Assembly (NCBI GenBank): GCA_026027325.1
Contig: JAMSLZ010000005.1
Location: 620,001-684,000, forward strand
Direction of reading: 5' to 3'
Origin: Actinomucor elegans
Taxonomy: Eukaryota > Mucoromycota > Mucoromycetes > Mucorales > Mucoraceae
Length of the DNA: 64,000 nucleotides
Each line of letters begins with the position of its first letter. The first letter of the stretch is position 1. Both the position numbers and the translations under genes were made by a program. Positions 21,837 through 35,350 of this stretch are shown in pieces. The notes under the pieces were generated by a model. It worked only from the letters and a program-made list of their open reading frames with translations. It ran no database searches and was not told the DNA's origin.

Positions 21837-23497
21837 ATGACAAGTATAAGGAAGAGGCCTTTAAAGGTTGTGACGGATAGTGAAGATGATCAGTCTGATT
21901 CAAGACACAGACGTGATTTACACATTACAAGCAAAAGAGTTTCAACAATAGCGGAGGAGAAAGAAGATTCGATCAAAAAGAAGCATATCCAATATACTGG
22001 CTTCTCTCATACACTGCCAATCCATACAATCACAAAAGCATCTGTTCTATCAAAAGAAGCGCCACCCGAAAACTATAGTGGATTCTTGAGATTAGGCAGT
22101 AAGACCGGATGATAAGGCTACTTGGTTATTGTATTGACATAGGTTTGATAGTGCTTGTTTTGGGTGCTAGCAATATTCGATTGATCATTGAAAACTGGAT
22201 GAAGTATGGTCTGTTGATTGGATTCCCTCATAGTCATATACCCACAAAAGACTACGCGTTCTTTTTCTTTGCTTGGCTTTGTGTTCCACTTAGTCTAGTC
22301 ATATCTCTGGTGACTGAATATGGTATGGGTCGACTAGCTGTCTTTGCCAAAGATGCCCAGCCCGACTATTTGAAAAAGTTGTTTATTTTGGAGCGCGTTG
22401 TAGCATTAACACATGTAGCTCATCTTACATTTTTGCTGACTTTCCCTTCTTATCTTGCATACACTCAAATCTATCATCCAGTAGGTAAAGTATACAAGAT
22501 CTTTAAAAAAAAAACTTGTTTCAAACAGTTACTAATTTTCTTTTGATAGTGGGCTCTGGTGTCATTGTTATTTGTTTAATTACCTTTTTAAAGCTGACAT
22601 CATTTGCACTTGTTAACCATGAATTGAGACAATCATTTGTTAATGGAAAATCAGAAGATTTCTATACCGAAGAAGTCGCTTATCCCAACAATGTTAATGC
22701 GAAAAACCTCTTGTACTTCTTTTTTGCACCCACATTGTGTTACCAGCCCAGTTACCCTCGGTCACCCGAATTCCGCACCACTTTTTTCTTAAAACGTGTA
22801 GCTGAACTCATTACTTGTGTGGCCATGATGTATGTATTAACCGAACAATATGCCAAGCCTACATTGGCCAATTCAATTCAAGCTCTGGAGGAAAAGAAGT
22901 TTGTAACTATTGTTGAACGTGTCTTGAAGCTATCTACAACAGCCGTAGTGATTTGGTTGTTGATGTTTTATGCTTTATTTCATGCATTTTTGAATGCTTT
23001 GGCGGAGGTATTGAGATTTGGTGATCGTACATTTTATTTGGCTTGGTGGAATTCAGGCAACTTGGCTACCTATTGGCGTCTGTGGAATAGACCAGTTTAT
23101 CTCTTTTTCAAACGCCACGTCTATATTCCTGCTGTTCAACGCGGTGTTCCTCCTTCCGTATGTCAGTTGTTAGTGTTCTTTGTATCTGCCGTATTACATG
23201 AAGTATTAGTAGGTATCCCCACTCATTCTATTACTGGTTTTGCATTCTGGGGCATGCTTGGTCAAATTCCACTTATTGCCATAACCCATCCATTGGAAAA
23301 ATGGAGAGGTAAAGGTACTTCTCTTGGCAACACCATCTTTTGGTATGTAAATTGATTCATTAGCAACAAATGTATCCGACTAAATGTTTTTTTTTTGTCT
23401 TCATAGGATTGTCTTTTGTGTTGTAGGTCAACCTACCATTGCTTTATTGTACTATTATCAGTGGACAGCAACTCATAGGATTGCAAATACAGCTTAG
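21837..23497 (+). CDS. DGAT1: Diacylglycerol O-acyltransferase 1 (MBOAT family)
   Basis: Exons 21837-22098, 22143-22484, 22550-23342, 23407-23497; introns 44, 65 and 64 nt; 495 residues. It makes triacylglycerol from diacylglycerol and acyl-CoA in the ER. After a Ser/Lys-rich N-terminus come about nine hydrophobic segments. Family marks: SLIVLVLGASNIRLIIENWMKYG, YFFFAPTLCYQPSYPR (the PTLCYQ motif), FYLAWWNSGNLATYWRLWNRPV, and the catalytic His in VSAVLHEVLVG. In most DGAT1 enzymes the FYxDWWN motif has Asp; here that position is Ala. SPYPR-like and NTIFW signatures are otherwise intact. The length is normal. Confidence 0.93.
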
Positions 23498-23896
23498 AAA
23501 AAAAAAACACCGTGTGTGAAAAGAGATCACGTAAAATAAAACTTGTCGCGAAAAAAAAAACAGGAGCTGCATTAAAGCAATTGCCTTATTTATACGTTTG
23601 TAGATGACAGAACAGAATGTCTATTTCTTCCTGGATCCAGGATCTTCATCTTGCATATATAAAATCCAAGTTTTTCCTTTCATAATGCGTAATCCTCTGT
23701 TACAGCTGTCGTCTGCTCTTTTTTTCGACCTTATAAAGTTGCAGTAACTATGTATACAGATCGGCGGAGGAGGGATTGAAAACAAAGCCAGCAGGTACAA
23801 GGTTCGCGTCACAGCATGTGAAGACTATAAAAGTAAAAGGCTTTCAAGAAGTCTTTTGCTTTCTCTTTTTCTCTCCTATTATCATCTTGTTTCAGT
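23498..23896. other. Spacer between DGAT1 and acyl-CoA oxidase
   Basis: About 400 bases with A runs at 23499-23507 and 23550-23559 and a CT-rich tract (23846-23877) just before the oxidase start. No gene. Confidence 0.5.
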
Positions 23897-26518
23897 ATGA
23901 CAGACAATAAGCACTTAATCCAAATGACTTTAGACCTCCAAGAGGCACGTAGTAAAGCTACCTTTTCTACTGAGTCTATGCTTCACTTGCTTCATGGAGG
24001 TCCTGATGCTCTCGCCAAATTGAACCATGTTCGTGCATTAGCTGAAAAGGAGCCAGTATTTGATAAATCCAATACACCCTTTCAAAGTCGACAAGAAGTA
24101 TATATTTATTAACCGTTACCATGTCATATTCACTTACAAATGCCTTTTTGCAGCAACTGTATCAATCTCTGCTCATATCAAAGCGTTTGATTGACATGAT
24201 CGAAGAAAAGAATATGACGGATGAAGAGTTCGCAGCTTTATTTAAACATATCGAGATGTTAACCCCAGTAAGTTCTTATTGGTTTGATCGTTAAACACTC
24301 ATTAATTTTCTTGTAAAAGCTCGCTCTTCATTATTCAGGTAAAAAGGGCTAGTAATAACACGTCTTCAGCATACTGATATCTGTCTCTTATTAGCTTTTA
24401 TGCCTGTTATTAAAGCTCAAGGAACTACCGAGCAAGTTGAAAAATGGTATAATGCAGCTAAAAGACATGCTATTATTGGCTGTTACGCTCAAACAGAATT
24501 AAGGTATGAAACAGAAAGGTGGCCGCAGGCGACTTCTAATAGCATACTTTAGTCATGGATCCAATGTTTTGGGCTTAAATACAGTAGCCATTTATGATCA
24601 AAAGTCTGATGAATTCATTATTCACAGTCCTGATTTGACTGTAAGTTCAATAGATACCTAGACTATCACGTGTCTTTATTCAGTTTTCTGCTTTTAAAAC
24701 AGGCTGCCAAGTGGTGGATTGGTGGATTAGGCGTTGCTAGCACACATGCTGTTGTACAGGTAGTTTTTTATATAAAATCACACAGCTATATGTGTTAAAA
24801 CTTTATTCTTTCGGCTCTATATATTAGGCTCAATTGATTATTGCTGGACAATCACATGGCCCTCACCTTTTTATTGTGCCCATTAGATCACCAAGTAAGG
24901 TCTCCCTTTTTTCTTGAAGAAATAGATGTAACTGACTCATATACCCGTAGTTGACTTGAAGCCATGTAAAGGAATTCGGGTAGGTGATATTGGCCCCAAA
25001 GCATATGGTGGTTTTTCCACTACAGATAATGGATGTAGGTACTAGTAGAGCAAAGATCCTTTTCATGCCCTAATGAACACACTTAATCACAGTTGCTCTC
25101 TTTGATAATGTCCGTATCCCTCGCGATAACATGCTGATGAAGTTTGCTCAAGTCACTGCTGACGGCAAATACATTCCTCCTGTACATAACAAACTTTCTT
25201 ATGGCAGTATGGTCAAGCTTCGAGTCGATATTGTCACTGATGCAGCCTGGAAGCTTGCCAAAGCCACTACCATTTCCATCCGCTATTGTACCGTCCGCCG
25301 CCAGTTTCACAATCCTCCCAGCTTCAAAATGGATGAGAACCGCTTAGAATCTCAAGTGATTTCTTATTCGTCGGTACAACACCGTCTCATGCCTCTCTTG
25401 GCTACTGCCTACGCACTTATTGTAGCAGGTGAAGGTCTGTATGGGCAATTTAATCAGCTCATGGAACAATTGGAGACCAACGATGCCACTTTATTACCCG
25501 AGCTTCATGCTACATCATGTGCACTCAAGAGTTGGAGTACACGTAGATCTACCGATGGTATAGAAGAGTGCCGTAAGGCCATGGGCGGTCACGGCTTCTC
25601 TATCTTTAGTGGCGTTTCTGAACTCTTTGCTACATTTGTCCCCAGTAATACATACGAAGGAGATAACTTTGTATTAGCACAACAGGTGGGCCGATTCTTG
25701 CTCAAACAATTGCAACAGGTCATTAAGGGAAAGCAAGTAACATCCAGCTCGGCTGAATATCTCTATACATTGGCTGAAGGAAGCACTGATGCTTTCCAAT
25801 TTGAAAGCATCGATCAACAGATTTTGGATCCTCAAGTACAACTCAAAATCTTTGGCATGCGTTCAGCTCGCCTTGTTGCTGATTTAGGTCAACAACTGCA
25901 GAACGGCAGAGAATGGTCAGATGTGAATATGGAGTGCTGGGCTGTCAATCTTGCTCATGCTGAATACTTGATCTTGAGAGAAATGCATTGCAAGGTGCGA
26001 TCACTTGAGCAGGATCCTCAATATGCTGGCTTGGCTAGTACCATGAAGTCTTTATCCGATCTGGTAATGTATTATACATTATGATGTAATAACAGTAATC
26101 TAATTCATTCTATTGATAGTTCTGTCTTTCTACTTTGGGCTATTCTTCTTTGGCTACCTTCTTGTCAACTTCTACAATTACTCCCTCTGATCTCAGTAAA
26201 TTAAACGAAAAATATCGTGAGGCTATTGCTCAAATTTCAGCCAATGCTGTTCCTTTGACAGATAGCTTTGGTTTTACTGATCGTGAACTCAATTCTGCCT
26301 TGGGTAAACAAGATGGTCGCGCTTATGAAGCTTTGTGGGATGCCGCTCAAAAGAATCCCGTCAATAATGGCGAAGAAAGTGTCAAGCTTAGCGTAAGTGT
26401 GATATTAATCTGACTGTAACTCAATAAGCTTACATCCAATTTATTTTAATAGAACTTGGTTCTGCAAATCCTTCACCGTGGCAATAACTTGGAGTATATT
26501 AAATCTGCTAAATTATAA
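23897..26518 (+). CDS. POX1: Peroxisomal acyl-CoA oxidase
   Basis: First enzyme of peroxisomal beta-oxidation: oxidises acyl-CoA to trans-2-enoyl-CoA, making H2O2. Eleven exons: 23897-24097, 24154-24267, 24320-24338 (19 nt), 24395-24503, 24553-24640, 24703-24759, 24828-24894, 24951-25034, 25093-26063, 26120-26392, 26453-26518; 682 residues, all phases closing. Marks: CYAQTELSHGSNVLGL, KWWIGGLGVASTHAVVQAQL, GDIGPKAYGGFSTTDNGFALFDNVRIPRDNM, RRQF, and the catalytic Glu in NTYEGDNFVL. The chain ends SAKL, a canonical PTS1 peroxisomal signal. The length matches fungal oxidases. Confidence 0.95.
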
Positions 26519-28376
26519 CCAGTGCCAATGATATTTATCATTATTCATATATAATTAGCATATATTAATAAATCTGATAATTCATCGTAGAATCATTCTG
26601 TAGGAGTACAATTAATCTCTTCAACCTTTATAATACCCCGAACATATGTAGCAAGTATTATTGGCTAGTTGAGCCATATAAACTTAATGGTGCATGAATT
26701 TATATCTGTAGCGCGTGAACCATGCAGGTTTCCTATACCGTCTGTTTTGTACAGGTAGCTAATAAAAATTAAAATTTATGTATACATCACATATGTTTGA
26801 TTTTTTGTTTGTTTGTTTGAATAGAATCTTTGATTATTCTTGGTTTTTTAATAGATGCACTAGTTCATTCTGAGCAAGATGAGCTAATTGGATGCAACAT
26901 TTGATCAGGATCAGTCGAGAGATCTAAAGATCATTACATTTCTTTTATTTATATATATAAAATCTACATTGAACTGTTAAACAATACAATGCGCAAACGA
27001 ATGTCTTGAAAAAAAACAGCAGCTCTTTCTGCGCATGGTTTGTTAACTATATGGGCATTTTGTCGGATTCAGCGATCTATAAATCTAGTTCGTATAAAAA
27101 GCGTATAAATTACTACTAGTCATTAATTAATAATAGTATATATGCTCAACATGTTCCAATAAAGTAAAATTTTAATAGGTATATGGAGTTATTTTGAACG
27201 TATACTATATATCAGATACATTTGATCTGAATCGGCCGAGTAATGTATAGTTTCTGAATTGTATGATTTATTGTGCATTCCTCAAATGTGATCTACTTAT
27301 TGTGTCTTGGTTAAAAAAAGTTTAGTAAAATTAGTATTTCATCCTGAACAAGAGCTAGTTATTAGATACAACATTAAACTAGAATCCCTTGAGGGATATA
27401 CTGATGTTGAAAATGTGGATCAAAATAACCCCCATTTCAGAAAATATCAGGTATGCCTTACTTCCAATCTTTGAAAAATATTATGGAACTCGAAGATATT
27501 TTTAGAGACCAAGTTTATTAACAACATAGATTTAGTAAATCTGAGATTATACAGTCGTTTTTTTTTCAGATTTTTTTTTATTGAATACAAGAATCTCATT
27601 GAATTATAGCTTGGCTTTCAAAAGATGCAAAATGGCACTTTATCAATGTTAACTCGAAACATTGAAATCATTTTAATTCCACTCAATAAAGTGTTCGATT
27701 CTATTCTCTGTCAAAATACCTTTTTTTTTGTGTCGTCATTATTTTGTCATTAACAAGGATGTTAGACCAATTTTTTTTTTTTCGTGTTTAAGCGACGAGT
27801 TTCTGTCAGATCACTGATAGCCAATAAAAAAAATGAAAACTCCTTATAAGTAGTAGGGATAGTAGGTTATTGCTGCATCGGTCTCTGATAATATTAAAGG
27901 GGTTTTATAGGCTGGTTCATGACGTTCTTCAATTCTATAGCGTTTATAAACGTCTATGAATACTTATAAGCCTTTACTTTTATTTCTGTAGCCTCTCTTG
28001 GGGCGCATATTACATACAATACGCAACAAATAGCACAAAATCCGCTTAGATATCTCCGAGATTGACCGATCCGTGTTTTATATCGCATCGGATAGGCTGC
28101 CCGTGTTAAGATTGAGTTGTTTCATCTAATGGAACCTTTATTAAATTAGAATGAACTAAATAGATCATATTGTTAATATCGAAAAGTAAAATTGTATAAC
28201 TCAGTAACTTAATAAAAATGAACAAAAACAGTTGTTTTATTATATATTTACAATTGAGTGAAGGGAAGTAATAAAGCACAATATCTATAATAAGAGATAT
28301 ATAATGAACGCGCGTATACTAGAAGTGAAGGGGGTTATGAAATAGTAGATTGATGATTTTTTTGTTTTTGCTTTAT
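26519..28376. other. Gene-free spacer with several repeat copies
   Basis: About 1.9 kb between the 3' ends of the oxidase and the Hsp40 gene. It holds repeat copies at about 26860-26945, 27060-27090, 27220-27255 and 27355-27400, plus T runs near 27557-27580 and 27720-27782. No open frame is supportable. Confidence 0.55.
26860..26945 (+). repeat. Dispersed intergenic repeat, copy 4
   Basis: Reads CATTCTGAGCAAGATGAGC, GGATGCAACATTTGATC and then GATCAGTCGAGAGATCT (26909-26925), AAAGATCATTACATTT. This is the best-preserved forward copy and a good query for the family. Confidence 0.6.
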
Positions 28377-29567
28377 TTAAGAAAGCACTTTCTTGATACC
28401 TTCTTTTTGAGCATCTGTCAAAGAAGTAGGGAACTTCACCTCATAGGTAATGATCAAGTCACCCTTTTGGCCTGTCTTTGAATTAGGCATGCCTTCGTTT
28501 GGAACACGCGATTCTTGACCGGAATGAATAACGGATTTGGTATTGTTTACACTCAACGTACGGTCGTCTAAAGTTTTGATGGTCTTGTGGAATCCAGTTA
28601 AAGCTTCGACCAGAGTAAGTGTGAGAGTGACACGTAGATTGTCGCCTTCACGCTTGAAAACGCTGTGAGGCTTCTCTTCAATAATGAATTCAATATCTTG
28701 CGTTTGGCCATTTTCCAATTCATCACCTTCACCAGGAAATCTAATTTTGGTTCCAGCTTTCCAACCCGGCTTTATATTAATGGTTAAAATCTTGTCCGTA
28801 GACACATAACGACCAGTAGCACCATCGCGCAATTTTCGAGTCACTTTCAATCGTTTGACTGCACCCTTATAAAGGTCTTCAAGAGAGATAGGGAAAGGAC
28901 GTTTGATAGCAGGAGGTTTTTCATCTTCAAAAGCAGATTGCTGCTGCTGCTGTTGTCTAAAGCCGCGACGCGCACCTCCAGAGCCAGGCATACCACTACT
29001 AGAGCTAAAGGAGAAACCACCAGGCATACCATCCATTCCTCCCATGCCGCCCATGCCACCCATGCCGCCCATATCGCCAAAAGAGCTGCCGCCACCTCCA
29101 AACGAAGCAAAGAAATGTTTAAAGATGTCGTCAGCATTAGAAGGATGGAAACCACCAGCACCGCCTGGACCAGACGACGTGAAACGGAAAGTGCCACCGC
29201 CAGGGAAAGCTCCAGAAGCACCTCCAGGAAAACCACCAGCACCAGCACCAGCTTCTTCGGGACCGCGTCCTTTGAGACCTTCTTCACCGTATTGATCAAA
29301 AATGGCACGTTTGTTTTTGTCACTTAATACTTCGTAAGCTTCACCGATCTCTTGAAATTTTGCGTTTGCTACATCTAATTTATCTTTGTTTCTATCAGGA
29401 TGCCACTTTAATGCTAAGAATAAGCATGTCAGTAAAATAAAATAAAAAATGCAAAGACATCAACTTGAAACACGCGAGACTTTACCTAGTTTACGATATG
29501 CTTTTTTGATTGTATCATCATCTGCGTCTCTAGAAATACCGAGAATAGAATAATAATCTTTGCCCAT
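28377..29567 (-). CDS. SIS1: Type II Hsp40 co-chaperone (Sis1/DNAJB1-like)
   Basis: Exons 29567-29486 and 29413-28377, intron 72 nt, 372 residues. J domain at 1-70 with the HPD motif (KWHPDRN), which stimulates Hsp70 ATPase. Then a Gly/Phe-rich region with a run of GGM repeats ([16 protein letters not shown]), a short poly-Gln (RQQQQQQS), and two beta-rich client-binding domains ([35 protein letters not shown]). There is no cysteine-rich zinc domain, so it is class B. It would act in the cytosol and nucleus on protein folding and aggregate handling. Two J-domain residues after the intron (ALKWHPD) confirm the splice. Confidence 0.93.
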
Positions 29568-29887
29568 ATTGAATGTATATGCTGTTGAAAAAGTACAAAG
29601 GAAATAGAAAAAAGAAAAAGACGAAACAAAACATGGGGATTATAAAGGTTATATGCAACTTTCCAGCGAGTTCTATACAATGAACCAATAAAAATAACGT
29701 ATAGGGCAATGATCTTTTAGTGGGCGATGGTAGCTCGAATGAAACTCAGACAGTCGTTCCAGTATTCGCTAGAAGCACCTCGAAGATTGATTTTACTTGT
29801 ATTGATTTTAATGCCAATTGGTGGTTTATTCTTTATTGTTTTCTTCTGTATATTAAAGAAAGAAGCATAAGAGAGATAATATGATAT
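29568..29887. other. Spacer between SIS1 start and RPS23 stop
   Basis: About 320 bases holding the Hsp40 promoter and the RPS23 3' end (same strand). TTC/GAA half-sites occur around 29660-29775 (for example TTCCAGTATTCGCTAGAA) but not in a regular 5-bp array, so I do not claim a heat-shock element. Confidence 0.45.
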
Positions 29888-30639
29888 TTAAGATCTGGGC
29901 TTCTCCTTCTTCTCCTTGTACAAAGCGAGAAGAGAGACACCAGCGACCTTGACGACCTTGAAACGGACACCAGGAATATCACCAATAGCGCGACCCTTAC
30001 GACCGAAACCGGCAATCAAAACTTCATCGTTTTCATCAACATAGTTCAAACAACCATCATTGGGGACGAAAGCAGTAACCTTCTTACCGTTCTTGATGAG
30101 TTGGACACGAACACACTTACGAATAGCAGAGTTAGGTTGCTTGGCTTCAACACCAATCTTTTCGAGAACGATACCCTTGGCGTGAGAGGAACCACCGAAA
30201 GGAGAAGAACGGAAAGCAGTACCGATAGCTCTCTTCTTGTATTGCTTATCAGCCCAACGCTGATCACGACGATGAATACGAAGCTTACGAGCTGCGTTCA
30301 AACCTCTAGGTTGACCCTTACCTATTGAATAAGCGTTTTTAATATCTCATCGCATAAGTTTAATTTATACACATCAAGAGTTGGTTATGTATATATAGTT
30401 GCAAATCGTATAGTTGCTGATTGTAAAGAGTTGTAGACAAACATAGTTGCACATACGGCTACTGTGTAGAAGCCAAAATCTACTGTCGCAGCATTAGCGT
30501 AGTCGTGTTCTGGTGATGAATTGATCCATTTGCTTGCATCCAAATTGCAGTTGATTCAATATATATCCATCCATCTATCTATCATTGCATCTACTACATT
30601 TCCAAAACTCTTGATGTGTAATCATGTCTTCTTACCCAT
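29888..30639 (-). CDS. RPS23: 40S ribosomal protein S23 (uS12)
   Basis: Exon 1 is only four bases, ATGG (30639-30636); exon 2 is 30321-29888; 145 residues, the exact length of yeast Rps23. The N-terminus becomes [16 protein letters not shown], as in all eukaryotic uS12 proteins. The decoding-centre loop [21 protein letters not shown] is intact, including the conserved PNSA. The 314-nt intron is five times longer than its neighbours and contains a 15-bp perfect inverted repeat (30368-30382 and 30606-30620) that could fold the intron. Start choice rests on homology; an upstream Met in the intron would not give the conserved N-terminus. Confidence 0.95.
30368..30620. repeat. 15-bp inverted repeat inside the RPS23 intron
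   Basis: TACACATCAAGAGTT at 30368-30382 is the exact reverse complement of AACTCTTGATGTGTA at 30606-30620. In the pre-mRNA the arms lie 15 nt after the 5' splice site and 45 nt before the 3' splice site, so pairing would loop out about 223 nt and leave an effective intron of ordinary size. Confidence 0.8.
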
Positions 30640-32973
30640 TGTTACTAGATATTTTTAGAAGAAGGTTATCACCAAGTCTGCAGGACCTTTGACATGATAT
30701 TCTCGTTCTTGGCTCCTAAGACTGACCTGTGCAGAGAAAAAAATTGCCCCGAACCTGTTTAAGTCCGGACCGGATAGCTGTCACATTTGTAAGTATTATA
30801 CCGGGCTTTCAGAACTATGTTGTTCAATTTAGCAGGAAAACTACAACAAAGTCAATGAGTATTTCCAGACGGGTCCATACTGACCTATTATTTCACACAC
30901 GGACTTGTCTACTTTATTAGCTGACGAGGATTGACAAGTTAGTCCATGGCATTTTATAGAAGATTGAATTATTTGCAATATGCTCTCACTAATTGTTCTC
31001 TATGAGCACTCTCGAGTTATACTAGAATCCTCAAATCATTCAGTGCATTAAGTATTAATCAGATACAATACTAGATCAAAGACAATCTCGCCTAGTGAAA
31101 TATGAAATACTTTTAATTTACGGTTACTGATCGCTGTACTATAGCCAACCAAAAATTTTAATATAAGTAGTGGCTATTCTGAGTATAATCACTGATCTAA
31201 TACAACATTTGATGATCAGTAGAGATGCAGAGGTGATGATTAATCCTTGTCATAAGAAACATATATAGCTTGTTAGATAGTTATTGATGAATACAGATGC
31301 ATTGTTATTAGCTAGTTAAAAGGTCTAATAGTTTTAGTAGATCATTTTGAATGGGAGCTACTTTCTGATGTGACATTTTACCGGGATCAACTAAGAGATC
31401 GATATATTATTAGAGTAGTTTATAAGAAATAGTAGATACAACAGCTCATTTTGAATATGTAATGCTTGATAGTTACGATATTAAACCTGATTCCGCTGAG
31501 ATTTATAGGTCTACAGCTCTAGATTGTAAGAGAATGCATGCCAATTGCTGCAACTATTACGTAATATAGCTTAATTAAATAATTGAAGTAATCTATTTTG
31601 AACATGTTATACTAATACACTGTACCATACCAAATAAGCAATTCATTTTAATTTTCAAAAGATATCTGGTCAAACATAGGGTAACTAATACAGGCTTCAT
31701 CTGGTGAAGTATATATTCGAAAAGTTCCAGTCAGTATTTTGGAAGCCATATCTTTGGCAGCTGAGTATTATTCAAAAGCCTTACTTCATATGTGTAATCA
31801 CAGAATTTTATAGAGTCACTGTCGTGTTCATTTCATTGAGTGGCTCTTTGAAAAACGCATGAAATCTCTTTATCTTATTCGTCCTAGGAATTATAGCCCA
31901 TAAAACACTTTTTATGGGACAATAAGAGGATATACTTGTATGGCTTACTCTTGCATATGATTCGGATTAAATTGGCTAGAACATCAGATGCACGTTCAAC
32001 AACCAGATTAGGATGGTATATCAGGTTCATAAAAGTTAGAAAATAGAGTCACACAGTGGTAGGATGTATAGCATTTTTTATTTGCGCTTTATCAAGGCCC
32101 TCTAATAGCACCTTAACCTCATCAGATGTACCAAGTAACATCCGAGTAATAAAATTGGAGAAAATTGTGGTTAATAATGTAGCGACATTTATTTCATATA
32201 ATATATTCATATCGTATATGTAATAGAAATAAAAAAGAAGGAATCAACAACTACCACTATTTATGAGCATTCAAATAAAATAATGAGCCTCACAGGGCTG
32301 CTTTTGGTTATACTCAACTAACATTAATGTTTACAGAGTACAAAGCCTAGTGGCGTTTTTTTTTTAAAAAAATATTTATATATATATATATCTGACAGTG
32401 ATATGTCAGATGAAGAGTCATTTATTAAATGATAAACTAAATACGTTTTACGAATCTGCTCTTGTAGGGAGAATGCATGAGTTGTATTATCAGTATTAAT
32501 GGTACTGTCAAGGTCAAAGAAACTACAATTTGGATGGAGCATAAGATACATCAACTTCAGCCTTCTCAATTTATCATGCAATCTTTATATTCTACAGATA
32601 GACTTTGTACGAGAAGAGAATTATTCTTACATAGTTGGTACCTGATTTAATGCTATCCAATTTACTGTTATGGATTTTTGACTTTTAACACTAAACTGAG
32701 AATCTTAATCTAAATACTTAATTCAAGTTCGCTAAGTTACTAAGAACTCGTATTTTAGTTGTAAATTAAACTGATCGCCGTTGATCATGTTCAACAGCCG
32801 CTCTTGATCAAACAGACCAGTACTCTTAGAGACTATTCAATAACACTTCTAGTCAAAAAAGTTTAAACTGGAGTATACTCCTGCCTAAAATACAGCATTC
32901 ATCGTTGTTAAAAAATTTCCTGGATAGTTCCAATTTTACAGCAGCATTATTCTACTTTTATTATAAGTCTAAT
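30640..32973. other. Gene-free spacer with several repeat copies
   Basis: About 2.3 kb between the RPS23 promoter and the 3' end of URA6. Repeat-like segments lie at 31190-31225, 31330-31410 and 31430-31470, and perhaps 31590-31620. A T/A palindromic run (TTTTTTTTTTAAAAAAA) and TA tract occur at 32356-32391. The minus-strand frame at 32324-32581 has no family resemblance. Confidence 0.5.
31330..31470 (+). repeat. Dispersed intergenic repeat, copies 5 and 6 in tandem
   Basis: First unit: GATCATTTTGAATGGGAGC, GATGTGACATTTTACC, GGGATCAACTAAGAGATCG (to 31401). Second unit starts GTAGATACAACAGCTCATTT, TGAATATGTAATGC (31433-31466). The second matches the minus strand of 12415-12385 over about 30 bases. 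Confidence 0.5.
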
Positions 32974-34057
<1,084 letters not shown>

Positions 34058-35350
34058 GTTGGAATGAAGATTTTGACAAAAGAACAAACTTTAAAAAAAC
34101 AAACCTCGACTTGACTGAACCAGGCATCCCGAAGCTGTCTTATACCTTCATCCTTTAACTTTCAAAGTTTTTACGAAAATTGATTGGTTGGTGATAATTT
34201 CAAAATATGGCTGCAACTATAAGATACTTGTTTTACAATCAGACAGATTATTGTTTTAATCACAACTTTTTTATAACAAAAGATTGTGGATCCAAAAAAG
34301 ATACCTATAAACTTTGCGTAAAATCAAATGATTCATCGAAAGATGTAAAGAAAGATTAACATTTCTTTTTAATTCAGTGAATTACTAAAGGCAAAATGCT
34401 GTTTTGGCTTTTTTTTTTTTTTTTTTTTTTTTTTTTTGAGAATGTAGTCAAAGTACAGGTATATTATACGTAATAAAACCTAAAGCACACTCTTTTACAC
34501 TCTGAAATATCATCACATTCCACAAAAAGTGACGCTTAAAATTTGGTCTTAGATATCCCTTTCCTTGAAATTGTCATTTTTGACACCTCCATATGTTTAA
34601 GCCGATACCTATTTTATGTCATATTTGGTCACCAGTACAAATTCAGGATGAAGAACAATAATCAATGGAACCTTTATTTGATTCAATTATAGTATGTATA
34701 TTTCGCAAAAAAAAATAGTTTTAAATGATCAATACATTTCCCGATTAAATATACATTAGATACATGGAATCTGTTTAGAATAAAGTACTGCATCTAGTAT
34801 AACTTTTATTTTTCAAGAGTATAACGAGTATTCCACACATTATTGGTCAACAATACTGTTACCAAAAGTCTCATGTAAAACTAATAGATCTAATAATATT
34901 GTACTTCATACCGCATTTCACTCTCACAGTGCGTGGGAGGATCTTTGCTCCAGTATCAAATCTGATGCGTAACTTCAAGCCTAGAATAAGTTGTTGCATC
35001 TGCCAAAACATTATTTAGTTTCGCTTCATTTGTTAAATTCAAAACTCTGTGCATAGTTTTTCATTAATAGCCGTCATTAAATGCATGATGTATGTTTATT
35101 CCCTTTTGCACAGGCAAGAAATAATTTCTCTTACACTACAGTGACATCAGTTGAAGAGAACCAGTTATATAAAGAGCTCACAGAAGTAATTTTTGGTATA
35201 TCCTATGTTACAAGTGATTGTTTGAAAGATTTGGGCCCTTTATTATTATTAAATTAGCGTATAGCAACAAGTATCCAGGCAAAATTGTTGCAGCAGTAGT
35301 GTTTAGTTGAGCAATGTTTTTTATTTTATATAATGCAATGACCAAGACGA
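34058..35350. other. Spacer between URA6 promoter and acidic orphan
   Basis: About 1.3 kb. A T27 run lies at 34411-34437. A possible weak reverse copy of the dispersed repeat lies at about 34945-35000 (TGTTGCATCTGCC end). No gene. Confidence 0.45.

Noticed and set aside
28847..29327. Several 130-158 codon frames over the Hsp40 Gly/Met repeat
   Set aside because: Shadows of the Gly-rich region of SIS1 on both strands.
29650..29775. Heat-shock element upstream of SIS1
   Set aside because: TTC and GAA units are present but not in regular 5-bp spacing over three units.
32324..32581. 85-codon minus-strand frame containing an FFDLDST string
   Set aside because: The string recalls a HAD-type motif, but the rest does not fit and the frame ends in simple TA/T-A repeats.
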